A stretch of 64,000 nucleotides of DNA from Gordius sp. MW1 (GCA_964036665.1 OZ038530.1:20668001-20732000), one strand, 5' to 3'. Counted from the stretch's first letter, positions 37,191 through 50,290 are shown. Made by a program: numbers and translations. Notes: generated from the sequence alone by a model not told the origin.

Positions 37191-38683
37191 TCAATGTCAG
37201 GATGTCTCATATTTTGTATCTTTTTGACTATGTTCTCGCTCTTGTAAGGTAAAAGGGCTAAGGCAAAAGAGCAAACAAAGTTTAGGGTAAAGGGATGTTT
37301 TTTTTCTGCATATTTATTTATTCCCTATCTTAGTGCAAATATCGGGTCTATTTTAGATTTGCCTGCCACATACCCGTGGTTAGCCAATCCAGCTGATACT
37401 TTTGCTTTGTTACTAAGATTCTTAAATTAAATTTATATCTCTAAAATAGCCTAATCGTGCTTGCACTCCCTTGGTTGGTCTTTTCTCCTATTAACTTGTT
37501 AAAAAGGTTTGTCATGGTCGTGATTCTTTCTTGACCTCTAACCCATGCTCCCGTCATTAGCTTTTCCTTTTTGCATCTTGTTAATTTGCCTCATAATTTC
37601 ATCTTCTGAAAGGGTTCGACCATCCTTATGGGTGACTCAATATCGGGAAGTTAATCTGTCATTTGCAGTATTTATATGTTCCTGAAATATCCGTTCCACC
37701 GCTTTATCTCCTGCGGTTTTTATAAGTTTTGAACCTCCTTATTTTTGACTACTTTGAAGACTGCGACAACGCGACCTTTCTTTTCTCTTATCTTGGCCAA
37801 TTTGTTTATAAGTATCCCCATTTAGAATCCAATGTTTGCCATCTTGGTGTACGGAAAATTCCACGTTGCAACGGTCTTCTTCATGGCTCTCTTTGTCCCC
37901 CTTAATTCTTAATCCAACATTATAGATTTATGCCACCGTCTGATTGTTGGAATTCCTAACAGATTGATCCATAATAGTTGTCAATTCAAAGCTTTACCTC
38001 CTTTGGTCTATCCTAGAACCTAAATAAATTTGTTTTATGCCCGTGAGCGTATCCTAATTGTTGTCAGAAATCAGAAAAACTCGACCGGGCGCCAGACGTC
38101 TGTCTTATTAATTTTTGGTAGGTTGAGGTGGGCACTGTAACAAGATTTGGGTTACATTTTGTCACTCAATATTTATTAATCGTAATTTTTAACCAAAATA
38201 TGAGAATTAAATAAAAAAAGCTTCAGTCAATAACGTAGCTATGGTTAATAATCTAGAAAATCATCATTTCAGGGCGGGCTGTTCGGGTGGCTATAAAGAT
38301 TCAGGCATGGCCGGTGGAACACTTAGAAGAGTTCGGTCAGATTCGGCGGGTAACTTAGGTGAAAATTCGGACCGGACCGGGTTAAAAATTAAACAATTTT
38401 GACCTCTGATCGAGACGTTCCGTTTCACGCAGCACCCACAAGTATGGAGGCTATCTGGTGGTCATTATCGTTTGTCTATTTATCCTGTTAAGCGCGATAT
38501 AATATTATAACCAACATTAGAAAGGGTACTAAAATCGAAAGAATGATAATCGTGTATACAATTGAAGATATACTTTAAGACCAATTAACGGTAATTTAAT
38601 TGTCACTCGAGGCATTACCACTAACATTTTACAATTCGATAATTTACGTATCGCCTTAGGCACTTTGCACTCCTATTATCTCT
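37191..38683 (-). pseudogene. decayed coding traces, origin unknown
   Basis: Short minus-strand stretches in different frames read like former protein, for example HQDGKHWILNGDTYKQ around 37810-37850 and TLSEDEIMRQINKMQKGK around 37560-37610. Stops and frame changes separate them. The neighbouring Ty3 relic on the same strand suggests retroelement debris, but I do not recognise a domain. Confidence 0.3.
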
Positions 38684-41000
38684 CTACAGTTCCCCCCCCC
38701 CCCTTTCACAGACAAAATCATTAAGAAATGCTGGCGGTTTTGGACTATGTTTCGGGTATCTAGGTTCCTCTCTAGGCGTCCGAATCTGGTCAATTTGTTC
38801 CTTTGAGGCACTTGTTCCTGGATGTCGTTGCTCCATCGATTCCTCTTCTGATGTTATCCTTTGCGGCCATTCGTTATCTTGTCCCAGCGTGGTCCAATTG
38901 AGGAATTGTTCTCTTACTTTATCCAAGTGTAGTGGTGCTTACTTCCCTGTACCCACACATCGTAGGAACGACAACCATACTTGGCTTTTATAGTGGCTTC
39001 TACCCATTTGCTTGGGGCCAAAAACATGCGTACCCAAACCATGTCTCTTACGTCGAACATACGCGGATCTCTAACTATTTTTGCGGTATTATTTCCCTTA
39101 ATACCTTCCATTCGCTTTGCATATGCCTATTTAACCTCGCCTAGGCTTTTATTGGTTGTGGGGTGTTTTGTAGCTCTACAGTTTCCCAAAATTCTACTTA
39201 GCCTCACTTCCGACTCGTTTCTTATAATGGCCTCTTTGATCAATCGTACGTACCTTTCTGCCAGGCCGTTGGAAGCAGAATGGTAAGGGGCTGTCCATTG
39301 CCTTAATCCCTCTCATCTTGCAAAAATTCGGTAATCCAGTCCTTTGAATTGCGGCTCGTTATCTAATATTAAAAATGGTCAAATCCCAAATCTAGCCGCT
39401 TCGGCAAGTTTTTTTATAGTGGACTTCGATGTGGTGTTTTCTAACTTAAATACCTCTACCCTTTTCGACCATAACGTAGGATTTACTCTTGAGGGGGCCC
39501 ATAATAACCATGTGTACTTAAACCCAAGGTTTATGGCTAGGTTGACACACGGTGCCTTTTTCGCCGCCGCGGCAGTGTATTTGCAACTTCGGCACCCTTT
39601 TGCTACGCTCAATGTCATCGCCGAGAGTAAGCCACCATATATACTGCCATGCCATTTCTTGCATTCGTTTGATACCCACGCGGCTCCTATGTAGTCTTTG
39701 GAGTACGACTCCTCATAATTTAGCCGAAATTAATATTCGTCACCCTTTGTAAAATATTATGTTTTTGACTCGTCTAGGGCAAGTGTTTTTTGTGGGAGCG
39801 TTTTAGCCTATAAGTCACAACCGTTTTTGTTTGCCTCTTATTTACTCTTTTAACTGGCGTAGCCCTGGATCGTCCAAGGTTTGTCGTCTCACCACTGCCA
39901 TTGATATAAATGGATATGTAGAGACTTCTGGCATTTCCTCGCTAACATGATATGCGTGTCCGTTCGGTTTTCTGGACAAGAAATCTGCCGCGTACGGATC
40001 CCTTGTTGTACTCAAACTTGGTCGTGTAACCTGATACCATGAGGGCTTACCCAGTTAGTCGTGGCGACCATTGTTCTTTGCCTCTTTTGCTTTGGTCAAG
40101 TATGTACACTAGCCGTCTATGATCGTCATAATAGTAACGCTTCGTCCTTGTATATTCATAAAACTTTTAGCCCAGAGACCACAGTCAGCGCCACCCGTTT
40201 AATTATTGAATATCGGCTTTCATTTTGTAACGTTGCTAGTACCTTCAGTAGGTAGTTTTATCTATAGGTTAGGTTATGGGGTAATTATATGTCCTTGTTG
40301 ACAAACCGTTGGCAATCACAGATCAGGATAATTTTTTGCGAGGGTGTAGGCCTCATTTATTAGAATAATTTTTGAAAAATTTAGCCATTTTTAATTATTA
40401 AATTGCAAAACTAAAGAATAAATATATAATATTGGATTAAAAATAAACCTAACTTTTCAACTTTTTTCCTCGCAATGGGCACAATTTAAAAATTACGTTT
40501 TGAATTTTATCATAAATGATATAGGGGTAGACAAAAATTTTTGTGAGTTGAAAAAAAAACAAATAGTTAGGTTTATTTTTAATCCAATATTATATATTTA
40601 TTCTTTAGTTTTGCAATTTAATAATTAAAAATGGCTAAATTTTTCAGAAATTATTCTAATAAATGAGGCCTACACCCTCGCAAAAAATTATCCTGATCTG
40701 TGATTGCCAACGGTTTGTCAACAAGGACATATAATTACCCCATAACTTAACCTATAGATAAAACTACCTGAGTGAAAAACCCTTACCAAACATATTGCCC
40801 ACAGGACATGTAATTATCTCTTAACCACACCCATATGTATTGTTTACATGTGGGTAAGCAAGCCGCTCGTTGTGGACTTCTTCAGTTTCACCTGCTATTA
40901 GTATAACGTCGATGTATACTGCTACTCCATCCATGCCTCCAAATATTTGATCCATTGTTTTTTGAAAAATAGCCGCGGCACAATTTAAAATGCTTTATTT
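38684..41000 (-). mobile_element. decayed Ty3/gypsy retrotransposon relic
   Basis: Minus-strand pol pieces lie in the expected order. The end of reverse transcriptase is at about 40870-40990 (YIDVILIAG, a damaged YxDD). An RNase H tail is at about 39900-40230. Integrase zinc and core pieces are at about 39200-39640 (CRSCKY, TTSKSTIKKLAEAARFGI, SNGLAERYVRLIKEAI). The integrase C-terminal part is at about 38900-39110 (FDVRDMVWVRMF, GCRSYDVWVQGSK). Many stops and frameshifts; no LTRs identified. A foldback element splits it at 40250. Described as a relic only. Confidence 0.7.
40250..40769. repeat. foldback element with 205-bp arms
   Basis: Arms at 40250-40454 and 40565-40769 are equal in length and nearly perfect inverse copies (AGGTAGTTTTATCTATAGGT against its complement). 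They flank a 110-bp spacer. I noticed only a few mismatches. It sits inside the Ty3 relic, so it inserted later. No clear target duplication is visible. Confidence 0.88.
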
Positions 41001-42371
41001 TATTTGCGGTTAACACCCGTCCTAAATAGGGCCCTTTCTACATAAACCCAAACCGGAATATTTCAATTTTAAATAAATTTTTTTTTACTTTATTAAAAAA
41101 AACGTTAGCCTAGATTAGAGTTGCACCTAAATAGATCTAAATCAGCTAGACTTAGTTAAAATTTGCTTTAAATAAAGGGAGTCATAATATACGAAAAATT
41201 AAGTATCTCTACCCTCTTGAGGGGGTATGCTTGAATTTTTTAATAAGTTTATAAAAAATACCTATAGGCCATAAGGAAAACATTGTTACTTCATACATTT
41301 CAAACGAGTTATTAAATTTAATGCCTGCCGGCTGAGGGTTTAAGTTATTTTTAAATGGCTTAACCCTGAGGCATTCGAAAATACAAAGGAAAGCAATTAA
41401 AATTTGACAAAATTTCTTAAGCGTTTATTTAATTTGGTTTCTAATCTAAATTAAACTTTAAAAAATGTTGAATTACATTGTTTGTTCATAGTTTGAATAT
41501 GAACATTTATAAATGGCCCGACTACGCATAAAACATAAAGTACACAAATCTAAACATATTTATTAAATCTCATGCAGGTTTACATAAGCATAGCCGGAAT
41601 TTGGATTAAGCTTTAATAAAAGACTATGATTTAGAAGGAGCGAATAAATAATCTTACAACTTTTAAACATAATTTAAAAAAATAATGTTAAGAGCAGTTG
41701 CTCCTTCCTCACTCTAACCAAGCCCATGCAAATCACGCCCGATTTAAAATAGCACCTTATAGAAATCAACGTTTAGAAATAAGGGATATTATAACTTTTA
41801 TAAATATTTTCATTCAAATGGAATTTATAGATAAGAATTTCAATATTATGGACCATAGGGGCTCGTGAAGTCCTTGCTGCTGGGCACTTGTGTTTTGAGA
41901 TATGAAAACCCTTAATATAAATTCTTTATAAAAGATCATATTAAACATGTTTTTTTTAAATTTTTTACATCTACCAACAAGGTTTGGATCAATCAGACGG
42001 CCCTCCAGGATATATTTCTAGAAGTTAAATCTTTGTGAAATAGATGAAATTGCTTTTTATAATGCTTTGTAAAAGAAGAATAAAACTTATTGAGCAACGA
42101 AAGAGAAGATAAAAGTTGGTGTTACAAACACATTTATAAAAAAATATAACAAATCATTATTAAAAATACTATAACACATTTTTTGAAAATGATATTATAA
42201 GAATGAACAATTGTGTTTATAAAAATGTAACAAATCATTATTAATAATTAAAATGTAACACATTTTTTGAAAATGATATTATAAGAATGGTGCAGAAAAA
42301 GGAGGGTAATAACGTTTTACTAACATTATTAATACTATAATCAAGAAAAATATTGACTAGGGAAAGATTTG
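41001..42371. other. no gene seen; one short tandem duplication
   Basis: AT-rich. A sequence of about 80 bp with CATTTTTTGAAAATGATATT occurs twice in tandem at about 42140-42290. The ISYNA1 3' untranslated region probably lies in the right-hand part. Confidence 0.5.
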
Positions 42372-44231
42372 TTAATAGCCTCCATTGGCAATTTTCTTAT
42401 GGGCATAATCCAGAGAAACTTCCTTCGATTTGGTAATTTCTTTACCCGATTTGGTTTTGTTAAGGGTGTTTATCTCCATATTATCAAGCTTGTATTCCAG
42501 TAACATGTGATGTTCTGGGGCTAAACCCACACAAGCCCTAAAAAAATTATCAATGCAAGCCTTCTGTTTGAACAAGGCATTAACAACGGGAGTTCCACTA
42601 GGGACCAAGGGTGCTTTACAGAGGTAACTTAAGATGCTAAGTATGTGATTAAAAGGCCTCCAATTGTCATTCCCAACTTTAAAAGTTATTCGCTGACATA
42701 ATTCGCTCAAAAGTACCAAATCTAAAATGATAGGTGAAGCCAGAAGAGAGTCCTAAAAGGCAAATTATATGACATATTAATGTTGAATGACACATTACTT
42801 CACAAGTATTATGGATTGCAAGAGTATTTATGCCACCCATCATAAGTTCACTAACATATTCATCCATAGCTCTTTTACTATCCCCCACCGCAGGAACATA
42901 CTTAATGACTATACAATGATCTGGTTTCTCCCCATTTGGGTAAAGTATTTTATTTGAATTAATTACATCATCTACCACACTACTTTTTGATATCTAAAGC
43001 ATGTAAATAAAGGAATTTATAATTTAAAGCATTACTTCTTTTGATCTAAATTGAGCAGGTGCTGATAAATTGTAACCATCATTATTACCCAAATGATTGT
43101 AACTAACTATGGAAAGAGGTTTAATACCAGCACTGACTAAAAAATCAACCAAAACAGATTTAATTTTTGTTTGTCCAGATTTAAAATCATCTCCTGAAAT
43201 AAACACATTTCTTTCTTTGGCCAATTCAATGAGTCCTATAGTTAAGTTTGACATTATTTAAATTTAAATATTACCAGGAACAAAAGTATTTTGTGGTGAA
43301 CCATTAATAAATGTACAATTTTCCATGATGCTGGCATATGCAAAAAGTGTTGACGCTGATAGACTAGGCAAACTTTGGTTTATAGCATTTTCTAATTCTT
43401 TTGCTGTGGTATTAACACCTGCTTTGATTTCACTAAAACATTCTGTATTAGCAGTCCATAAGACTATAACCTTTTAAACAAATATTATTATAGAGTATAT
43501 GCATTACCTTATCTAATCCCTTATTTGCCTTAAAATCATGGATATCCTTTCTAATTTGATTAACTTGATTCATTAAATCCCCCTTTAATACATTATCAGC
43601 ACGACCTTCCTGATTTGCAGCAATAAAATGGGGTATATAAATTGCGGGTTTTGGTTTCATTTCTTTCATCAATGGGGTCAATTTTTCTTGTAAATTAAAA
43701 TCAAAAACTTTTGCTCTTTTTATAGCTTCAGCCATATTAAGAGAAGATATATCCCAGCCTAAATGAAAGTCATGGGCAATTAACATATAATTTACCATCA
43801 ATTATTATGTCATTTGGGTTAAGGAGTGGCAAAATATCTTTCAATGGCAAATAAACTTCATTATTTTTATCAAGCCCAATTGAAATAGTTGAGGATTGAG
43901 TAATTGATCCATAAAAATTAGACACCTATGATAATTTTAAATATTCAAAAATATTTAAAACCTTTGTCCCTTCTTTAGTATTCCAAGTCAAATTATGTTT
44001 GTTTGCCAGTATTGCGCCAGTTAAAGTGGTACCATTATTACCTCCCCATCCTATTAACATTAATCCCACTTTAGGAATTGCTTTTTGCGTTTTTATGGCT
44101 ATTTTTATGGTGACAGGTGTAACCTCGCAAACATCCTTAGAAACAGTAGCAATATTAGAGGAATAGTCGTAATTTGACTCGATAAAGTCTTGAGTGTACT
44201 TAACGTTAGGAGATTTAACTATTAACTTCAT
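42372..44231 (-). CDS. ISYNA1: myo-inositol-3-phosphate synthase (inositol-1-phosphate synthase), seven exons
   Basis: Exons on the minus strand: 44231-43962, 43925-43796, 43758-43508, 43470-43275, 43235-43036, 42993-42799, 42752-42372. They total 1,623 nt, 540 codons plus stop, close to the human length, with all phases consistent. It is a cytosolic NAD-dependent enzyme that converts glucose 6-phosphate to inositol 3-phosphate, the first step of inositol synthesis. The NAD-binding loop GWGGNNG is at 61-67. [12 protein letters not shown] follows, then [11 protein letters not shown] (about 296-306), [16 protein letters not shown] (about 327-342) and [11 protein letters not shown] (about 385-395). 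These catalytic motifs look intact. The C-terminus has [15 protein letters not shown] and [13 protein letters not shown]. The six introns are 36, 37, 37, 39, 42 and 46 nt. The start is the first in-frame ATG after an open leader; an upstream start is less likely. Confidence 0.95.
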
Positions 44232-44375
44232 ATGGCAGTGAGGTTTAAATATAAAAAAAGAATGCCGAAAATCAAATTCTAAATCACGCAACCATAACGA
44301 TTGGAGTCAACTGACAACCATATAACGAATCCGGTCGAACCGTTTTGGGGCAACCGGTATAATGCCCTTCGGGTC

Positions 44376-44399
44376 AAAGTCTCACGATCGTGAGACTTT
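44376..44399. repeat. perfect 24-bp palindrome
   Basis: AAAGTCTCACGA followed by its exact reverse complement, then a second partial copy (TCGTGAGACTTTTTCG). It lies 145 bp upstream of the ISYNA1 start codon. The core CTCACGATCGTGAG recurs at 62739 inside another palindrome. Confidence 0.7.
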
Positions 44400-44423
44400 T
44401 TCGTGAGACTTTTTCGAAGCGAC

Positions 44424-45816
44424 AGATTTCAAATTGAATTGCTGTAAGTTCATCTGTTAAAATTTCTCAGTTATTATATCAAAATCAAAATATCTCTTTT
44501 TAAATGTGTTTAGGGCAAAATTACTTACAATATTTTTAACTACATTAAACGTATGCATTATGTTTATTTTACAATTATGTCTTAATATTTAATTTTATAT
44601 ATTATATTTTTGTGTTGCTTATGATACAAATTTAAAAACTCTGGGATATTGATTTATGATTACTATACATTTAAGATTTCAAATTGAACTGCTGTAAGTT
44701 TATATGTCAAAATTTCTCAGTTATCATATCAAAATATCTCTTTTTAAATGTGTTTAGGGCAAAATTACTTACAATATTTTTAACTACATTAAAAGTATGG
44801 ATTTTAATTATTTTACAATTATGTCTTATTAATATTTAATTTTATTTACTATATTTTTGTGTTGCTTATGATACAAATTTAAAAACTCTGGGATATTGAT
44901 ATATGATTACTATACATTTAAGATTTCAAATTGAACTGCTGTAAGGTTATCTGTCAAAATTTCTCAGTTATCATAAAATATCTCTTTTTAAATGTGTTTA
45001 GGGCAAAATTACTTACGATATTTTTAACTACATTAAAAGTATGCATTATGTTTATTTTACAATTTTATCTTAATATTTAATTTTATATATTATATTTTTG
45101 TGTTGCTTATGATACAAATTTAAAAACTCTGGGATATTGATTTATGATTACTATACATTTAAGATTTCAAATTGAACTGCTGTAAGTTTATCTGTCAAAG
45201 TTTCTCAGTTATCATATCAAAATATCTCTTTTTAATTGTGTTTAGGGCAAAATTCCTTACAATATTTTTAACTACATTAAAAGTATGGATTTTAATTATT
45301 TTACAATTATGTCTTATTAATATTTAATTTTATTTACTATATTTTTGTGTTGCTTATGATACAAATTTAAAAATCTGGGATATTGATATATGATTACTAT
45401 ACATTTAAGATTTCAAATTGAACTGCTGTAAGTTTATCTGTCAAAATTTCTCAGTTATCATAAAATATCTCTTTTTAAATGTGTTTAGGGCAAAATTACT
45501 TACGATATTTTTAACTACATTAAAAGTATGCATTATGTTTATTTTACAATTATGTCTTAATATTTAATTTTATATATTATATTTTTGTGTTGCTTATGAT
45601 ACAAATTTAAAAACTCTGGGATATTGATTTATGATTACTATACGTTTAAGATTTCAAATTGAACTGCTGTAAGTTTATCTGTCAAAGTTTCTCAGTTATC
45701 ATATCAAAATATCTTTTTAAATGTGTTTAGGGCAAAATTACTTACGATATTTTTAACTACATTAAAAGTATGCATTATGTTTATTTTACAATTATGTCTT
45801 AATATTTAATTTTATA
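44424..45816. repeat. satellite, about 245-bp unit, nearly six copies
   Basis: Units start AGATTTCAAATTGAACTGCT at about 44424, 44673, 44921, 45162, 45408 and 45649. Two subtypes alternate (GTATGCATTATGTTTATTTT and GTATGGATTTTAATTATTTT), implying a dimeric higher-order unit. The last unit stops inside TTTAATTTTATAG, where transposase-like coding sequence begins. Confidence 0.9.
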
Positions 45817-46328
45817 GCTTTGCCATTTGTGAAGAGAAGGCACATCCGTGATGTCATGACCCTTTGCATGGTCCAGCCCAATGTGCGCGGCGATAGAGAA
45901 ATTGAGAATTTTTTTTTGTACATCCACAATAACTAGATTGGGCTTGGGAGGGACCCCTTGTTCCCCTATGATATGTGGCAAAGGCTCGATGCAGAGGGGC
46001 CCCGTACCAACAACCACCTGGAAGGATTTCATAATGCGCTTAGAAGTGGGCTTAAACAAATCCACCCTACTATATACATGTTAGTTCATTTCCTGCAAGG
46101 CCTGCAAGAAAAAACTAATGTTGATTTGCTACACATCTCACAGGGCAAGAGAGTGTATGAAACAAATAATAATACGCTTCTATAAATTATAATATAAATC
46201 GTCTTATAGCTCAATATACAAATGTATCTAACCCTATGCCCCTATTTTCATGTGTTGCAGCCATCTCTAATTATATGCACTTACAAGGTCACGATGCCCC
46301 GTTATATGATGAAATTGATTTACAATAA
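45817..46328 (+). pseudogene. MULE-type transposase C-terminal remnant
   Basis: The frame from 45817 reads ALPFVKRRHIRDVM, then GPRTNNHLEGFHNALRSGL, IHPTIYMLVHFLQGLQ, the C-terminal region typical of MULE/FLYWCH-type transposases. A TAG at 45934 interrupts it. After a frame change near 46170 a further stretch (VSNPMPLFSCVAAISNYM) runs to TAA at 46326. The first codon directly follows a splice-acceptor-like TTTATAG at the end of the satellite. It lacks the DDE core and is a broken, probably inactive copy. Confidence 0.65.
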
Positions 46329-49300
46329 TAAATAAAATTTGTTTAATTTTTAAATACAAGCTTGAAAATATGTTAATATTTTGCGCTGCATGTGTTTTAT
46401 TTTTACTCATAGACCATCTTATATTATTTATTAGACTTAATTGTATATTTAAGGAAAATTAAATCATCTCACCAAATATTTTGGAATGTCTTTACTATAT
46501 TGGTTGCATGCCAATAGTAAATGATCTTTATTATTAATCAATTTCACGCTCTAAAAAATCTTTTGCCCATATGTCTCCTGTCAAAATTAATTTGAATTAC
46601 TTTTGCTGATACAAGCTCCAACATATAAATTGTTTGGAACGGCTTTAAATAATCTTTTAATACTACTGGGCATATATTAAAAGATAGCATATATAATATT
46701 CACGTTTTAAATATGAGAAATATAAAAATAACGCAAGAAAATTTTAATTACCTTTAAATACTTAACAGATCACCCATACTCATTTAAGTTTCCCGATACT
46801 AAAGATAAATGTGGCAATAGACGTTATTAAAGTTGACTAGGACATAATTATGTTTATTATCAATAATTAAATCCTATATCAGCTAACATTATACAAATAA
46901 ATTGTCTAAGTTGATTCTTGCTAATTCTAACATAACATAACAAGAACTATTAAAAATTTATCCTTTGTAGAGAAATATGTTCTCTACAAATGATTTAAGT
47001 GAATGAATTTATTTAAAACGTCTTGTTTATATACACAACTATTGGGGTTATTTAAATTATAATTAGTGGTCAAATAATAAGGTTAAGAATATGAATAGTG
47101 AGGGTTGTGAATGCTCGAATAATAAAGGTTAAGTTGTATGAATAGGTAACCATCGATCGAGTTTATATATTCAAATAATAAAGGTTAAGTTTTTGCCTAG
47201 GTAACTGATGCGAGTTGCTTTATTCAAATTACCTAGAAGGTTAAATTCTATCCTAGGTAACGATATAATTCCAAGAGGTATATTCAAATACGAAAGGTTA
47301 GTGTAACCATACTTTTTCAACTACTTTCATACATTAATTTACACACTATATATTTTAAAATGTAACAATAGTATGTTTTATTGTATTAAGCTTATTTTAC
47401 TTATACTATATTGTACATTAAACACATAAGTGATAATATTTATTTATTATATACATAGAATAACTATTATTATATGTTAAATCCCATAGATATTACAACA
47501 GATAGAATATGCACAAGTGATAATACCTATTCATTTTATATATATCATTAACTATTGTTATATGTTAGTTATATAAGTTACATATTGTAACAGATATAAA
47601 ATGTATAACGTTTTATAGCATTACTTTAGCTTTTCATATGCTATACATACAAATTGAACCAATTGATAGTAACACATGTTCATTTATTAACTATTATTAT
47701 TATTAACAGCTTAATCTAGTTTATATGTTACAATGTAATTGAAATGTTTTATATAACATTAAATATAATTATAAACGTTTTATAGCCTTGCTCTAACTAT
47801 AATTATCCTATATATACACATTAAACCAATTGATAGTAACACATGTTCATTAATTATTAACTATTATTATTATTAACAATTAAATCTAATTTATTTGATA
47901 CTATATAAATAAAATATGTTATAATATCCATATATTTACATGTACAAATTAAATATTTCATATGATCCGAATTTTTGATTCATGCATACAAAAATTAGAC
48001 TGGATGTACCCAAATCGGTCGAACTGATGAAAATGACAACTGATGAAAAAAAATGAAAAAACAAGATACCTAATCTCTATATTTTAATTAAAAAATTCAT
48101 ATTTATATTGAATATGATATAATGCAATTAATATATAATTAATAAAGTTAGGGACTCATATAGTAACTAGTAATATACAATAGACTATAATTAAGCTATT
48201 AAAATCAAGCTTTTGTTGGATTACATATGTTGCTATAACTGTGTCTAGTACTTATATATTTAAATATAATTAGTAACATATAATAGGATATAATTGATCT
48301 ATTAAAATAATAGCTTTTTGATAAATTATATGAATTGCTATAACTATGTCTAGTACTTATATACTATTAATATAATTAGTAATATACAATAGGGTATAAT
48401 TAATCTATTAAAATAAGAGCTTTTGATAAATTATATGAATTGCTATAACTATGTCTAGAAATATTTACAAATCAATAAAAATTGCAAATTGGTAATATAT
48501 TTTAACTTATATAAAAACACAATATAAATATATTATAATTAAACTATGGCCTTAAAACTATGTGTGTGCTCACTTAGATTGAGATACCAAATAATATATT
48601 TTTATATAGAATAGTTTTTATGAATGATGAATTCACTAAGTAAACATAATAGTTAGTAGGGTATTAAAAAGAATACAAAAGCATGGACTTAAATGGGTTT
48701 ATATGAATTTTTAAGAAAATGATAGAGAAAATTATTTTTGCTAGATAACATGGGTGTATAAATTGTTGATACTATATGTAGTCTATGTCTATGGTTTTAA
48801 ATTAAAATCATGATAGATCAAGTAAGGTCAAATAAATATTTAAAATGGTAACCATAAGACTATTCATTTGCTTAAAAACTTTTTATCAAATCTCAAACTT
48901 TTTGATGCAAGTTTGATAAAATTTTTAATAAATTGCAAACCAAAATATGCTGTAGGTCATTTCAAAGCCTTATTAATACTTAATATTTGATTGCAAACCT
49001 TAATGTGATGTATGTTATATAAATGGGTATACTTATGCTACATTTTATATATACTCTAAATACTAGCTAAAATACTCAATAGATAATACCATGGGCCAAT
49101 GACAAAAAAAATTTTCAATACAAAAACCCTTAGAAATTAAAAAAATTATGTTTTGCCTCCCCCAATCCAAAACCTGGCTATGCACATGGATAATACAAAA
49201 TAAGGGCTGAGATAAAAAATATACTCAATTTTTTTATGGTGAAATGTGACTAATGTTTGTAAAAATCATAAAAACATCAACAAGGGATGTAAGATTAAAA

Positions 49301-49585
49301 ATTAACTTATATATGTAGAAAGCTATTTTATTTTTTTCCATATTCTTATATAAGTAATTGTTGTATATAAATTAGGAAATATTTTGTTGATTTCATATTG
49401 ACATTCGCTGGTATGTTTTCTTTATCTAAAACATATTAATGATATTTCAACATATGTTACCATTTATAATAGTGTTCATCACATCCCACATATTTTCTTC
49501 AGCAACCTTTAGGGTCCTAATTAAATCTAGATTTAAAATTATTTATTTGCCTATACAAAACTTGATTTGTTGAGTCCTTCTATAT
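46329..49585. other. AT-rich region without recognised genes
   Basis: No supported coding sequence. Short degenerate repeats occur: AATAATAAAGGTTAAG units at 47060-47300, and ACATGTTCATTTATTAACTA twice at about 47670 and 47830. A partial C-rich repeat end, CCAAAACCTGGCTATGC, is at about 49165-49181. Confidence 0.5.
48150..48460. repeat. three tandem copies of a roughly 118-bp unit
   Basis: Each copy contains ATTGCTATAACTATGTCTAG and AATTAGTAATATACAATAGG-like sequence, with small changes. Non-coding. Confidence 0.7.
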
Positions 49586-50290
49586 TTATGAATGAGTTTT
49601 TGTGGCATTAGTACATTGTTGAGGTTTAAAAGAAAGTACTAAAAATGTTTAAAATTAAAAATAATTTACTAGATGGTGCCTGAAGTCTGACAATAGAACC
49701 ATTAGATGCCACAAAGTGTTGACCAGATGAATTAGGAGCTGAAAGGATAGCTCTAGGCAAAATACAATGATCTAGATTTATAAAAATGTTTAAAATTAAA
49801 AATAATTTACTAGATGGTGCCTGAAGTCTGACAATAGAACCATTAGATGTCACAGTGTTGACCAGATGAATTAGGAGCTGAAAGGATAGCTCTAGGCAAA
49901 ATACAATGATCTAGATTTATAAAAATGTTTAAAATTAAAAATAATTTACTAGATGGTGCCTGAAGTCTGACAATAGAACCATTAGATGTCACAGTGTTGA
50001 CCAGATGAATTAGGAGCTGAAAGGATAGCTCTAGGCAAAATACAATGATCTAGATTTATAAAAATGTTTAAAGTTAAAAATAATTTACTAAATGGTGCCT
50101 GAAGTCTGACAATAGAACTATTAGATGCCACAAAGTGTTGACCAGATGAATTAGGAGCTGAAAGGATAGCTCTAGGCAAAATACAATGATCTAGATTTAT
50201 AAAAATGTTTAAAATTAAAAATAATTTACTTGATGGTGCCTGATGTCTGACAATAGAACCATTAGATACTATAAATTGCTGTTGTGGCAT
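49586..50290 (-). pseudogene. small gene-like locus made of tandem exon-like units
   Basis: ATG at 50290 opens MPQQQFIVSNGSIVRHQAPS, followed by GTAAAT. Four tandem units follow. Each has an acceptor AAATCTAG, an exon-like block of 102 or 100 nt (50190-50089, 50049-49950, 49910-49811, 49771-49670) and a GTAAAT donor, separated by 39-nt intron-like pieces. A last block, 49638-49586, ends in TAA. The 102-nt blocks encode HCILPRAILSAPNSSGQ and SNGSIVRLQAPS in matching phase. The two 100-nt blocks have a 2-bp deletion that brings a stop (GQHCDI*). Unspliced, the frame is open from 50290 to 49982. I do not recognise the protein. It may be a young exon-amplified gene now broken, or a plain satellite built from a gene fragment. 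Confidence 0.45.

Noticed and set aside
49586..50290. CRISPR-like array
   Set aside because: Units are direct repeats of 139-141 bp without unique spacers, in an animal genome.
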